Assembly: GCA_934122155.1 (NCBI GenBank)
Contig: CAKOVX010000004.1
Coordinates: forward strand, 38,815-102,814
Length of the DNA stretch: 64,000 bases
Direction: 5' to 3'
DNA from: an uncultured Clostridia bacterium
Lineage (GTDB): Bacteria > Bacillota > Clostridia > TANB77 > CAG-508
The notes beneath the pieces were generated by a model, which searched no databases, was not told the DNA's origin, and was given only the letters and a program-made list of their open reading frames with translations. This document shows, in pieces, positions 9,184 through 17,501 of this stretch (positions are counted from its first letter, which is position 1; each line of letters begins with the position of its first letter). The position numbers were made by a program, and so were the translations under genes.

Positions 9184-10365
9184 TCACTTTCTTAATCCTA
9201 CATAACGATATGGATTATCAATTTCACCAGTTTTAGCAACTTGAGCCAAATAATCAAATACTTCATGGATATTGTTACTTGTAGTATCTCTACCACCAAT
9301 ACCATAAACATAGCTTACAGCAGGAACTTGCTTTTTAGCTGTATACATGCTTGAGATAACATCTTCATATAATGCACCACCCATAGCATTTAAAGAATCA
9401 GCTTTGTCCATTATTGCAACAGCTTTCAAATTTCCTAAAGCTTCAGCAATTTCTTCAGCAGGGAAAGGCCTAAATACACGAACCTTAACCATACCAGCTT
9501 TAATTCCTTTTTCTCTCAACTCGTCTACAACTGTTTTAGTAGTTCCAGCAGTTGAGTTCATACAAACAACAGCAATTTCTGCATCATCCATTTTATATTC
9601 TTCAAAAAATGAATATTTTCTACCAGTCATTTTTTCAAAGTCTTTGGCAACTTCTAAAATAACTTTTTTAGCATTTCTCATTGCCTCAGCTTGTTGATAT
9701 TTATGTTCAAATAAATATGATTGAACATCTAATGGACCAACAGCAATTGGCTCTTTATCATTTAATAAATAATGCTCAGGTTTATATGTTCCAACAAATT
9801 CTTTAACCTTATCATCTTCAATTAGTTCAATATTTTCAATTGAATGAGAAGTAATAAATCCATCTTGACATACCATTAAAGGTAATAAAACATCTTTGTT
9901 TTCAGCAATTCTATGAGCCATAATTAAGTTATCATATGCTTCTTGGTTATTTTCAGAAAATAACATAATCCATCCAGCATCTCTTACACCCATTGCATCT
10001 GAGTGATCATTGTGAATGTTTAATGGCCCTGAAACGGCTCTGTTTACCAAGCTCATAACAATAGGAAGTCTTAGGCTAGATGCAATATATATCATTTCCC
10101 ACATATATGATAAACCATTAGCAGAAGTGGCAGTCATAGCTCTTGCACCAGCAGCTTCTGCACCAACACAAGCACTCATAGCACTATGTTCACTTTCAAC
10201 AGCAACAAATTCTGTATCTACTGTACCGTTACTAACAAAAGTAGAAAAATATTGAGGTATTTCTGTTGAAGGTGTTATAGGAAAAGCAGCTACAACATCT
10301 GGATTTATTTGTTTCATAGCAATAGCAGCAGCTTCGTTTCCACTTAATCTTTCTCTAATTCCCAT
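9184..10365 (-). CDS. porA: 2-oxoacid (pyruvate):ferredoxin oxidoreductase, alpha subunit
   Basis: Pyrimidine-binding (alpha) subunit, 393 residues. The N terminus GNEAAAIAMKQINPDVVAAFPITPSTE and the block ESEHSAMSACVGAEAAGARAMTATS are characteristic, as is the central NIHNDHSD..R region. The domain II part follows (about 255-380; VRVFRPFPAEEI). Ten bases separate it from porB. The start follows GGAGATTATA on the minus strand. Four-subunit PORs are typical of archaea and some anaerobic bacteria, in contrast to the single-chain enzyme of many clostridia. Confidence 0.9.
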   Translation of the reverse strand: MGIRERLSGNEAAAIAMKQINPDVVAAFPITPSTEIPQYFSTFVSNGTVDTEFVAVESEHSAMSACVGAEAAGARAMTATSANGLSYMWEMIYIASSLRLPIVMSLVNRAVSGPLNIHNDHSDAMGVRDAGWIMLFSENNQEAYDNLIMAHRIAENKDVLLPLMVCQDGFITSHSIENIELIEDDKVKEFVGTYKPEHYLLNDKEPIAVGPLDVQSYLFEHKYQQAEAMRNAKKVILEVAKDFEKMTGRKYSFFEEYKMDDAEIAVVCMNSTAGTTKTVVDELREKGIKAGMVKVRVFRPFPAEEIAEALGNLKAVAIMDKADSLNAMGGALYEDVISSMYTAKKQVPAVSYVYGIGGRDTTSNNIHEVFDYLAQVAKTGEIDNPYRYVGLRK

Positions 10366-10378
10366 ATTATAATCTCCT

Positions 10379-10660
10379 TTACTCAGTCATTTCAATGGCA
10401 TGGAATGGGCACACTTTAGCACAAACTCCACAACCTTTGCAATAATCATAATTAAAATCTTCGCGTTTTCCTTCTTTATTTACAGGAATAGCATCATCAG
10501 GGCAAACAGGAAAACATAAACCACATTGAGTACATTTCTCAGATATGTAAATAGGTTTAACACTTCTCCAGTCACCTGTTTTAAATTCTCTAGCATTACC
10601 AGCTTCATAAATATTACCGCCAATAGTCATATCACAAGCTGGAGTATTTTTATCAATCAT
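10379..10660 (-). CDS. porD: 2-oxoacid:ferredoxin oxidoreductase, delta (ferredoxin-type) subunit
   Basis: A 93-residue electron-transfer subunit with two 4Fe-4S motifs: CTQCGLCFPVCP and CKGCGVCAKVCP. The N-terminal part has the usual WRSVKPIY segment of POR delta subunits. It passes electrons from the TPP centre towards free ferredoxin. Located between porC and porA in the operon, with short gaps. Confidence 0.92.
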   Translation of the reverse strand: MIDKNTPACDMTIGGNIYEAGNAREFKTGDWRSVKPIYISEKCTQCGLCFPVCPDDAIPVNKEGKREDFNYDYCKGCGVCAKVCPFHAIEMTE

Positions 10661-10674
10661 TTAAACCATCCTTT

Positions 10675-11253
10675 CTAGACTTTATTAACTTCTTTTAAAG
10701 CCATTTCTAAAGCTTTCATATTTCCATCAATAACTTCAGGTTTCTTAGCAAATTTGTGTTTAAATGAACCTTCCATATCAGCTAAAAAGTCTTTTTCCTC
10801 AATTACACCACTTACTTTTACAATTGCAGCAAGCATTGGAGTATTTGGAAAGTATTTACCTAAAGTTTCTAAAGATATTTTTCTTGCATCAACAGTATAA
10901 ACATCTCCGGTATATCCGTTAAGTAAAGGCTTTAACTCATCTCCACTTTTTGTAGTATTTATAACTATTGCACCCTCAGGTTTTAAACCAGCAGTTATAT
11001 CAACAGCTTCTAATAAACTATCATCAACAACTACTACATAATCTGGTTCATATATATTACTATGAATACGGATTGGTGTATTACTTATACGGTTATATGC
11101 TGTAATAGGGGCACCCATTCTTTCTGGACCATATTCAGGAAAACCTTGAATATATTTACCAGTGTTAAAAGCAGCGTCTGCAAGTAAAAGAGAAGCTGTT
11201 TTAGCACCTTGACCACCTCTACCATGCCATCTAATTTCAATTAAATCTTTCAT
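10675..11253 (-). CDS. porC: 2-oxoacid:ferredoxin oxidoreductase, gamma subunit
   Basis: First gene of the operon; 192 residues. EIRWHGRGGQGAKTAS at the N terminus is the hallmark of the gamma subunit, followed by GFPEYGPERMGAPI. The ATG start has a strong AAGGAGGA site 11 bases upstream. A consensus promoter sits about 40 bases before it. Confidence 0.92.
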   Translation of the reverse strand: MKDLIEIRWHGRGGQGAKTASLLLADAAFNTGKYIQGFPEYGPERMGAPITAYNRISNTPIRIHSNIYEPDYVVVVDDSLLEAVDITAGLKPEGAIVINTTKSGDELKPLLNGYTGDVYTVDARKISLETLGKYFPNTPMLAAIVKVSGVIEEKDFLADMEGSFKHKFAKKPEVIDGNMKALEMALKEVNKV

Positions 11254-11291
11254 AGTTTAAAGTATTCCTCCTTAAATATTTCTTGAATATT

Positions 11292-11320
11292 ATTTTATTC
11301 TTAAACAAGCATAATGTCAA
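11292..11320 (-). promoter_or_regulatory. sigma-A promoter of the por operon
   Basis: On the minus strand: TTGACA (11315-11320), 17-base spacer, TAAAAT (11292-11297). A near-perfect match, as expected for a highly expressed central-metabolism operon. Confidence 0.85.
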
Positions 11321-11353
11321 GGAAAAAAGGTATAATATAGTTTGTAAAAACAA

Positions 11354-11382
11354 TTGACAATAATGTGTTTTTTTATTATTAT
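11354..11382 (+). promoter_or_regulatory. sigma-A promoter of the glycine-rich protein gene
   Basis: TTGACA (11354-11359), 17 bases, TATTAT (11377-11382). The TTG of this -35 box is also an in-frame possible start codon, but the ribosome binding site shows that translation starts later (11420). Confidence 0.8.
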
Positions 11383-11419
11383 ATACACAGAGTTATTATA
11401 TAAAAAGGAAAGTGATAAC

Positions 11420-12865
11420 ATGCAAATGAAAAATAAACTAAAAAAACAAAAGGGTGTAATAGCAATATATGTTGCAATTACAACAATAACATTTACTATA
11501 CTGTTGTCGGTACTTTTTTCGATGGCAGTTTCAACTAGAAAAAATGAAATAAAAACATTACTAAAAATAAAAGATGTATATGAACAAGATATTTCTAAAA
11601 AAAGTACAATATATCAAACAATGCTAAAAAAACAGCAAACTAAAGTAACTGTAACGGTTGAATCATCACAATCTTTTGCAGGTAAAACTTTGCAAGCAGT
11701 AGTTACATATGATGAACCAAAAAAAGTAAATACAACACAATGCAAATATGTGTATAACACATCAGCAAATAAAATTGGAACAAATGCATCAAGCTATACA
11801 GGTGGAGCAGTTACTAGTGGAAAAACAATAAACCTTTCAACAACATCAACAGGTACATATTATTTACATGTATTGACTACATTTATAAACGGAAAGTCAG
11901 TAGAATTAATAAGTAACCCTATATCAGTAATTTCTGGAACATCGACAACATATAGTACAGCAAATACTACTTCAAATGAATATTATACTTTTACAGCACA
12001 AGCAACAGGAAAGTATAAGCTACAAGTGTGGGGCGCACAAGGAGGATACCGTTCATCTTCAACATATGGAGGGAAAGGAGGGTATTCCATAGGAACAATT
12101 AACTTAACCAAAGGAGATAAACTATATGTGTACGTTGGAGGAAAAGGCGGAAACAGCTCGTCTTCAACAGGAGCAGTTGTAACAGGCGGCTATAATGGTG
12201 GAGGATACAGATATGGATATAAAGGAGGTGGAGGAGCTACTGACATAAGGCTTATATCAGGCAAATGGAACGATTCAGCATCACTACTTTCAAGAATTAT
12301 TGTAGCTGGTGGCGGAGGCTCGGACGGTGCAAAGAATAAGAAGGGAATGTATGGAGGTGGAACATCTGGTGGAACTTCTACGGAAAACTATACGGCATCT
12401 AAGAATTACTGCGGAAAAGGTGGTACTCAAACCTATTCAGGATATTCAAAAGACTATACAGTGACATCACAAGCAATATCAGGACTGAATGCAAATGACA
12501 AATCATATTATTGTGGAGGATTTGGCTTTGGTGGAGGAGGAGTACATTTGTCAAGTGGATATGGCGGAGCTGGTGGAGGAGGCTGGTATGGTGGATCTGG
12601 TTCAGTACCAGACAGCTCTGGAGATGATGACCGCGGAGGCGGGGGAGGCTCCGGCTTTATATGGACATCTAGTACAGCATCTAACGTACCTAGTGGATAT
12701 TCTGTTGCAACCAAATATTATTTAACAGATGCATTGACTAGTGATGGAAGCCAATCATTTGAATCAACATCAGGAGGTACTGAAACTGGGCACTCTGGAA
12801 ATGGATATGCTAAAATTACACCTGTTGAAACAACAGGAGAAAAAAATATTGTAACATATGAATAA
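11420..12865 (+). CDS. glycine-rich surface protein with a pilin-like N-terminal segment
   Basis: A 481-residue product. The start is ATG at 11420, preceded by AAGGAAAG at 8 bases; an upstream TTG in frame is inside the -35 box. The N terminus is a short basic leader (KKQKG) followed by a hydrophobic helix of about 25 residues and a charged helix, like a type IV pilin or pseudopilin, though the +5 Glu is missing. Residues about 70-170 look like a beta-sandwich repeat (VTVTVESSQSFAGKTLQAVV). From about residue 185 a glycine-rich domain (YTFTAQATGKYKLQVWGAQGG, GGKGG, VGGKGG, IVAGGGG, GGFGFGGGG) resembles the glycine-rich domain of ALK/LTK-type receptors and bacterial homologues, predicted to pack as polyglycine helices. 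Codons are richer in G and C than the neighbours because of glycine. Function unknown; export and surface display are inferred. Confidence 0.75.
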   Translation: MQMKNKLKKQKGVIAIYVAITTITFTILLSVLFSMAVSTRKNEIKTLLKIKDVYEQDISKKSTIYQTMLKKQQTKVTVTVESSQSFAGKTLQAVVTYDEPKKVNTTQCKYVYNTSANKIGTNASSYTGGAVTSGKTINLSTTSTGTYYLHVLTTFINGKSVELISNPISVISGTSTTYSTANTTSNEYYTFTAQATGKYKLQVWGAQGGYRSSSTYGGKGGYSIGTINLTKGDKLYVYVGGKGGNSSSSTGAVVTGGYNGGGYRYGYKGGGGATDIRLISGKWNDSASLLSRIIVAGGGGSDGAKNKKGMYGGGTSGGTSTENYTASKNYCGKGGTQTYSGYSKDYTVTSQAISGLNANDKSYYCGGFGFGGGGVHLSSGYGGAGGGGWYGGSGSVPDSSGDDDRGGGGGSGFIWTSSTASNVPSGYSVATKYYLTDALTSDGSQSFESTSGGTETGHSGNGYAKITPVETTGEKNIVTYE

Positions 12866-12870
12866 AAATA

Positions 12871-12908
12871 AAAATATCTCTTTTGAACATTCATTAGAGA
12901 TATTTTTT
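12871..12908 (+). terminator. rho-independent terminator
   Basis: An 11-base-pair AT-rich stem (12871-12881 with 12896-12906) followed by T residues, 5 bases after the stop codon. Confidence 0.8.
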
Positions 12909-12956
12909 ATTATATAGTAAAAATCAAAGATTTCCATATTTTTATAAGTTCACACA

Positions 12957-12985
12957 TTGCTTTTTGAGCAATTCTGTTATATAAT
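12957..12985 (+). promoter_or_regulatory. sigma-A promoter of minD-minE-rodA
   Basis: TTGCTT, 17-base spacer, TATAAT, 46 bases before the minD start. Confidence 0.75.
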
Positions 12986-13031
12986 ACAAATGTTAATATT
13001 GCATTTTTAAAACAAAAATAAGGAGGAAATC

Positions 13032-13823
13032 ATGGGAGAAGTTATAGTAATAACATCTGGAAAAGGTGGAGTTGGAAAAACTACAACTACTGCAAACGTG
13101 GGGTCTGCTTTAGCATTAAGGGGTAAAAAGGTAGTGTTAGTTGATACAGATATAGGCTTAAGAAACCTTGATGTTGTAATGGGACTAGAAAACAGAATCG
13201 TATATGATATAGTAGATGTTGTAGAAGAAAAATGTAAATTAAGACAAGCTCTTATAAAAGATAAACGTTTTGAAGAATTGTTTTTACTTCCAGCAGCCCA
13301 AACAAGAGATAAAAGTGCAATAAATGAAGAACAAATGAAAGAATTAACAGAGAAATTAAAAGAAGAATTTGACTATATTTTAATAGACTGTCCAGCAGGA
13401 ATAGAGCAAGGCTTTAAAAATGCTATTGCAGGTGCAAGCAGAGCAATTGTTGTAACAACAGCAGAAATATCTGCTATTCGTGATGCAGACAGAATTATAG
13501 GACTATTAGAAGCATCTGAAATTAAAAATCCAGAATTAGTTATTAACCGTTTAAGACCTAATATGGTAAAAAAAGGTGAAATGATGGAAGTTGAAGATAT
13601 AGTTGACTTATTATCAATTGACTTAATTGGAGTTGTACCAGATGACGAATTTATAATTACACAAACAAATAAAGGAGAGCCAGTTGTAACAAATCACAAA
13701 GCACCATCAGGAAGAGCATATACAGAAATTGCAAGCAGAATATTAGGAGAAAATGTAGAAGTTACAATACCAGGGAAAAAAGAAGGCTTTTTTACAAAAA
13801 TAAAAAGTTTATTTAAAAAATAA
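13032..13823 (+). CDS. minD: septum site-determining ATPase MinD
   Basis: Membrane-cycling P-loop ATPase that positions the division site. The deviant Walker A GKGGVGKTTTTANVG is at residues about 10-24, Walker B DTDIGLRNLD follows, and the C-terminal amphipathic helix FFTKIKSLFKK is the membrane-targeting sequence. Length 263 is normal. ATG follows AAGGAGGAAATC. minE lies 18 bases downstream; minC is not next to it and not in this window, although MinD usually works with MinC and MinE. Confidence 0.97.
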   Translation: MGEVIVITSGKGGVGKTTTTANVGSALALRGKKVVLVDTDIGLRNLDVVMGLENRIVYDIVDVVEEKCKLRQALIKDKRFEELFLLPAAQTRDKSAINEEQMKELTEKLKEEFDYILIDCPAGIEQGFKNAIAGASRAIVVTTAEISAIRDADRIIGLLEASEIKNPELVINRLRPNMVKKGEMMEVEDIVDLLSIDLIGVVPDDEFIITQTNKGEPVVTNHKAPSGRAYTEIASRILGENVEVTIPGKKEGFFTKIKSLFKK

Positions 13824-13841
13824 TACATACGGAGGTAGAAC

Positions 13842-14408
13842 ATGTTTGAAAACATAATGAATTTTTTGAAAGGTCTTGTAAAAAAAGAAAAGAGCAAAGA
13901 AAGCTCAGATACAGCAAAAGAAAGATTGCACCTAGTTTTAATGCAAGATAGAGCAAACGTATCTGCCGACTTCTTGGAACTTATGAAACAAGAAATTATA
14001 GAGGTAATAAAAAAATATATAGATGTTGATGAAAAAGAGATAGATGTTCATTTAACTAACAAAGCAAACGAAGACGGAACAGTTGGCGCACCAGCATTAT
14101 ATGCAAATATTCCAATTGTAACAATAAAAAATGAAGCAAGAAAAGTAAATGTGCCAAAACAACAAGAAAGCAATGAAAACGAAAAAGAAGAATCTAAAGA
14201 AGTAAAAGAACTAGATAAAACAGAAGAAAATGCAAAAGAAACTGTTAACACTCAAGAAAGTGATGAAACTAGTAACACACAAGAAACTATAAGTGATGAA
14301 ACAGAGGTAGATGCTGAAGAAAATCAAGAAAAAGAGAATAAAGAATTAAAAGTAGAAGATAATAAACCTAAGCAAGAGAATGAGGAACTTGAAACATCAA
14401 ATAACTAA
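13842..14408 (+). CDS. minE: MinE topological-specificity factor with a long acidic C-terminal tail
   Basis: Residues 1 to about 105 are MinE: N-terminal membrane helix MFENIMNFLKGLVKK, contact helix ERLHLVLMQDRANVSADFLE that stimulates MinD ATPase, and a C-terminal dimer domain ending in ANIPIVTIK. MinE proteins are normally near 90 residues. Here another 80 or so residues rich in Glu, Lys, Asn and Thr follow, probably disordered. No stop or frameshift separates the parts, and the reading frame stays in typical codon use. The tail could be a linker or spacer, or a decayed fusion; its role is unknown. rodA starts 14 bases downstream. Confidence 0.9.
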   Translation: MFENIMNFLKGLVKKEKSKESSDTAKERLHLVLMQDRANVSADFLELMKQEIIEVIKKYIDVDEKEIDVHLTNKANEDGTVGAPALYANIPIVTIKNEARKVNVPKQQESNENEKEESKEVKELDKTEENAKETVNTQESDETSNTQETISDETEVDAEENQEKENKELKVEDNKPKQENEELETSNN

Positions 14409-14421
14409 ATAGAGGATAAAC

Positions 14422-15528
14422 ATGAAAAAAAGTATGTTTAAAAATGTTGAGTGGTGGATTTTAATATGTACAGTCATATTATTAACAATAGGGCTAGTTG
14501 CACTGTTTTCTGCCACTCAAAATTCAAATTATGAGGAATTTAAAAAACAAATTATTTGGATTGCTATTAGTATACCAATAATGTTGGTATTTATTTTTGT
14601 AGATTATGAACTATTATCTAAAATATCTCCAATTATTTATGGACTGAGTATTATATCATTAATTGCAGTATTATTTACAACACCAATAAATGGAGCAACA
14701 AGCTGGTTTAACATAGGACCATTTTCTTTTCAACCAGCAGAGTTTGCTAAAGTTGCAGTAGTGTTATTTATATCAAATATTATAACAAAACTACAACAAA
14801 AAGGAAGAGAAGAAATAAATAAATTCTGGAAAATAGGAATAATACTAATAGCAATAGGAATACCAACAATATTAATTATAAAACAACCAGATTATGGTAC
14901 TTCACTTGCGTTTTTAGCAGCATTAGTATTTATGTTATATACAGCAGGCATAGACAAAAAATATATTATAACAGCTGTACTATTAGTAGTTATTTTGGTA
15001 CCATTAGCATATTTCTTTATATTACCAGAGCATGCTAAGGCAAGAATAGATGTATATTTGAACCCAAACCTAGATCCAAGAGGAGACGGATACAACATAA
15101 TACAATCAAAACTAGCAATAGGAGCCGGACAAATATTTGGAATGGGGTTATTTAAAGGAAATCAAACACAACTTGGTTACTTATACCCAAAAACCACAGA
15201 CTTTATATTTGCTGTTATAAGTGAAGAAATGGGCTTTGTAGTTGCAGGAGTTATAATTGTTTTGTATGTTATATTAATAGTAAAATCAATACAAGTAGCA
15301 AAAACTGCTAAAGATGATTTGGGATCATATATAGCAATTGGAATTGTTGGAATATTATTCTTTCACATGTTAGAAAATATAGGAATGACAATGGGGCTTT
15401 TGCCTATTACAGGAATACCACTTCCTTTTGTAAGCTACGGAGGAAGCTCTATGCTTACAAATTTAATCTTAATAGCAATTTTGCTAAACATAAGCGCTAG
15501 ACGCAAAAAAGCAATGTTTATAGAATAA
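14422..15528 (+). CDS. rodA: RodA, peptidoglycan glycosyltransferase (SEDS family)
   Basis: Polytopic membrane protein with about ten spans that polymerises glycan strands during elongation. SEDS landmarks: FQPAEFAKVAVVLF, QPDYGTSLAF, and the ending GIPLPFVSYGGSSMLTNLILIAILLNIS. 368 residues, normal. Its C-terminal LLNIS segment is a useful internal comparison for the recoded end of ftsW at 28163. Third gene of the min operon. Confidence 0.93.
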   Translation: MKKSMFKNVEWWILICTVILLTIGLVALFSATQNSNYEEFKKQIIWIAISIPIMLVFIFVDYELLSKISPIIYGLSIISLIAVLFTTPINGATSWFNIGPFSFQPAEFAKVAVVLFISNIITKLQQKGREEINKFWKIGIILIAIGIPTILIIKQPDYGTSLAFLAALVFMLYTAGIDKKYIITAVLLVVILVPLAYFFILPEHAKARIDVYLNPNLDPRGDGYNIIQSKLAIGAGQIFGMGLFKGNQTQLGYLYPKTTDFIFAVISEEMGFVVAGVIIVLYVILIVKSIQVAKTAKDDLGSYIAIGIVGILFFHMLENIGMTMGLLPITGIPLPFVSYGGSSMLTNLILIAILLNISARRKKAMFIE

Positions 15529-15550
15529 AGTTTTTTATGTGTACAAAGTA

Positions 15551-15625
15551 GCAACAGCGGCATGATTATATATTTTTCTGTGCTTTAGTCGAAGAAAAAT
15601 ATATATCATGCGCAAGCGACGTTGC
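15551..15625 (+). repeat. long imperfect inverted repeat in the dusB leader
   Basis: Arms 15561-15579 and 15593-15610 pair over 18 bases with one bulged T; the flanks GCAAC (15551-15555) and GTTGC (15621-15625) extend the stem. The loop is about 13 bases and no T-run follows. It could be an RNA hairpin in the dusB leader, a weak terminator of the min operon, or a small cruciform. Confidence 0.6.
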
Positions 15626-15666
15626 GGAAAATAGTAGTGAAAAATAGTAAAGGTAGAAAAAATAAA

Positions 15667-16640
15667 ATGTACTTAAAAGAACTAAAAATAGGAAATGTAA
15701 AACTAAAAAACAACATACTACTAGCCCCAATGGCAGGAATAACAAACCTACCATTTCGTTTAATATGTGAAAAATTTGGAGTTCGGTTTAGCATATACAG
15801 AAATGGTAAGTAGCAAAGGCCTGTTTTATAACGACGAAAAAACAAAGCTATTATTAAATACAGAAAATGAACAAATACCGGTAGCAGCCCAAATATTTGG
15901 AAATGATATTGAAGCAATGTCATTTGCAGCAAGAGAATTAAGCAAAACTTCACCAATAATAGATATAAATATGGGATGCCCTGCACCAAAAGTAGTAAAA
16001 AACGGAGATGGAAGTAAGTTATTACTAAACCTAGAATTGGCAGAAAATATTATTGAAGCAGTAGTTGAAAATTCTCAAGTACCAGTAACATTAAAAATGA
16101 GAAAAGGTTGGGATGACAATAATATTGTAGCAGTAGAATTAGCAAAAATAGCAGAAGCAAAAGGCGTAAAAGCAATAACCATACATGGAAGAACAAGAGA
16201 GCAATTTTATACAGGAGAAGCAGATTGGAATATTATAAAACAAGTAAAACAAGCAGTAAATATACCAGTAATACGGAAACGGAGATATAAAAACAAAAGA
16301 AGATGCATTAAAAATATTTGAACAAACTGGTGTAGACGCAATAATGATAGGAAGAGCTAGTATAGGAAATCCATGGATATTTAGAGAAATACAAGAATAC
16401 TTAAATGGTCAAATAATAACACCAGTATCTAATGAAGAAAAATTGAAAATAATATTAGAACATATAGATTTGCAAGTTAAATATTTAGGAGAAAACACAG
16501 GAATAAAAGAAATGCGCAAATATATGAGCTATTATTTAAAAAATTTACCAAATGCAACACAAATGCGCCAAAAAATAAATCAAATAGAAACAAAACAAGA
16601 ACTACAAGATAGCATAATTACATATTTTAAAAACATATAA
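15667..16640 (+). CDS. dusB: tRNA-dihydrouridine synthase B, read through two +1 shifts at CGG
   Basis: Flavoenzyme reducing uridines in the tRNA D-loop. Three consecutive frames encode one normal protein when one C is skipped at 15784 and another at 16274: segments 15667-15783, 15785-16273 and 16275-16640 give 323 residues, the usual DusB length. Intact motifs: LLAPMAGITNLPFR, MVSSKGL, DINMGCPAPKV with catalytic Cys104, LKMRKGW, TIHGRTREQ, IGNGD, MIGRASIGNPW. The joints fall in conserved places (FGVGLAYTEM and PVIGNGDI), each restoring a glycine (40 and 203). Without shifting only about 48 residues would be made. The ATG has a weak site (AAAGGT). There is no other lesion, which argues against a pseudogene. 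Confidence 0.85.
15784..15786 (+). other. CGG recoding site 1 (dusB, +1)
   Basis: Codon context GGA GUU CGG UUU in the incoming frame. Skipping C15784 gives GGU (Gly40) and the conserved GLAYTEMVSS. Unshifted reading stops at 15813. Confidence 0.85.
16274..16276 (+). other. CGG recoding site 2 (dusB, +1)
   Basis: Context GUA AUA CGG AAA CGG. Skipping C16274 gives GGA AAC GGA GAU, the conserved GNGD of Dus enzymes. Unshifted reading stops at 16321. Confidence 0.85.
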
Positions 16641-16673
16641 AGCATAAGTGAAAACTATTCACCTATGCTTTTA
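16639..16673 (+). terminator. hairpin terminator after dusB
   Basis: A 14-base stem (16639-16652 with 16658-16671, one A-C mismatch) begins in the dusB stop codon. The T-tract is short, so efficiency is uncertain. Confidence 0.65.
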
Positions 16674-16727
16674 CTATTGTAATACTTTAAGGTTAAGCGA
16701 ATATAAATTACAATAGGAGTTGATTAT

Positions 16728-17414
16728 ATGAAAAATAAAACAATTTTAAAAATTACCATTGCAATTGTAGTTATAGCAATAATTGCAATAATAATTTACT
16801 TTTTTTCTAGAAATGCTAATAAAAATTTGAAAACTGGAAATAATTTAAGTAACAAAACAAATCAAGAAATTGAAGAATATATTTTAAATATTAGCTCATA
16901 TGAAGCAGAAATAGAGGTTGAAGTTGAAACAAATAAAAATAAAACAAAATATAAAATAAAACAAAGTTATGCTGCACCAAATATAGAAAAACAAACAATT
17001 TTAGAACCAAGCAACATAAGCGGTCTGGAAACAGTATATGATGGAAATACATTAAAAATAAATAATACAAAATTAAATCTATCTACTGTTTATCAAAATT
17101 ATCAATACATGACGGAAAATTTTTTGTGGCTAAATTCATTTGCAGAAGACTATAAGAATTCTAGTAACAAAAAGCTTTATGAAGAAAATAATATGATAAT
17201 TATGGAAGTAACACTACAAAACAATAACCAGTATGTTTCTTCAAAAAAACTATTTATCGACAAAACAACAGGAAAAATCACAAAGATGATAGTACAAGAC
17301 AAGAACCAAAAAAATCTAGTTTACATATTATATAATGAGATAAAGATAAATAGTTTAAAGAAGGAAGAAGTACTTGCATTTAGATTAAATGATTTTTCTA
17401 TTGCACAGTATTAA
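16728..17414 (+). CDS. membrane-anchored LolA-like protein (GerS-like)
   Basis: 228 residues; a single N-terminal membrane segment (about 7-25; no lipobox Cys) is followed by a beta-rich outside domain with YEAEIEVEVETNKNKTKYKIKQSY and a later KLFIDKTTGKITKMIV. This pattern fits the LolA/GerS-like fold (in C. difficile GerS is a germination lipoprotein that supports spore cortex lysis). ATG after AATAGGAG. A mazF-type gene follows 87 bases later. Assignment rests on fold pattern only, so function is tentative. Confidence 0.5.
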   Translation: MKNKTILKITIAIVVIAIIAIIIYFFSRNANKNLKTGNNLSNKTNQEIEEYILNISSYEAEIEVEVETNKNKTKYKIKQSYAAPNIEKQTILEPSNISGLETVYDGNTLKINNTKLNLSTVYQNYQYMTENFLWLNSFAEDYKNSSNKKLYEENNMIIMEVTLQNNNQYVSSKKLFIDKTTGKITKMIVQDKNQKNLVYILYNEIKINSLKKEEVLAFRLNDFSIAQY

Positions 17415-17501
17415 GAAACACATATCTGCTTAAAACTATTTTTTTATCTTTGCTAATCCTTAAAATATATCAAAACTGGAAGAATATTGGGAGTGAAGAA
17501 G

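Noticed and set aside
11354..11419. TTG start for the glycine-rich protein
   Set aside because: This TTG is the first part of a TTGACA -35 box and has no ribosome binding site; ATG 11420 does.
12489..12725. Alternative-frame ORFs inside the glycine-rich gene
   Set aside because: Arise from GGN repeats read in other frames (Val/Glu or Pro-rich); no start signals.
15622..15666. TTG start upstream of dusB
   Set aside because: It lies in the inverted repeat and adds residues not found in DusB.
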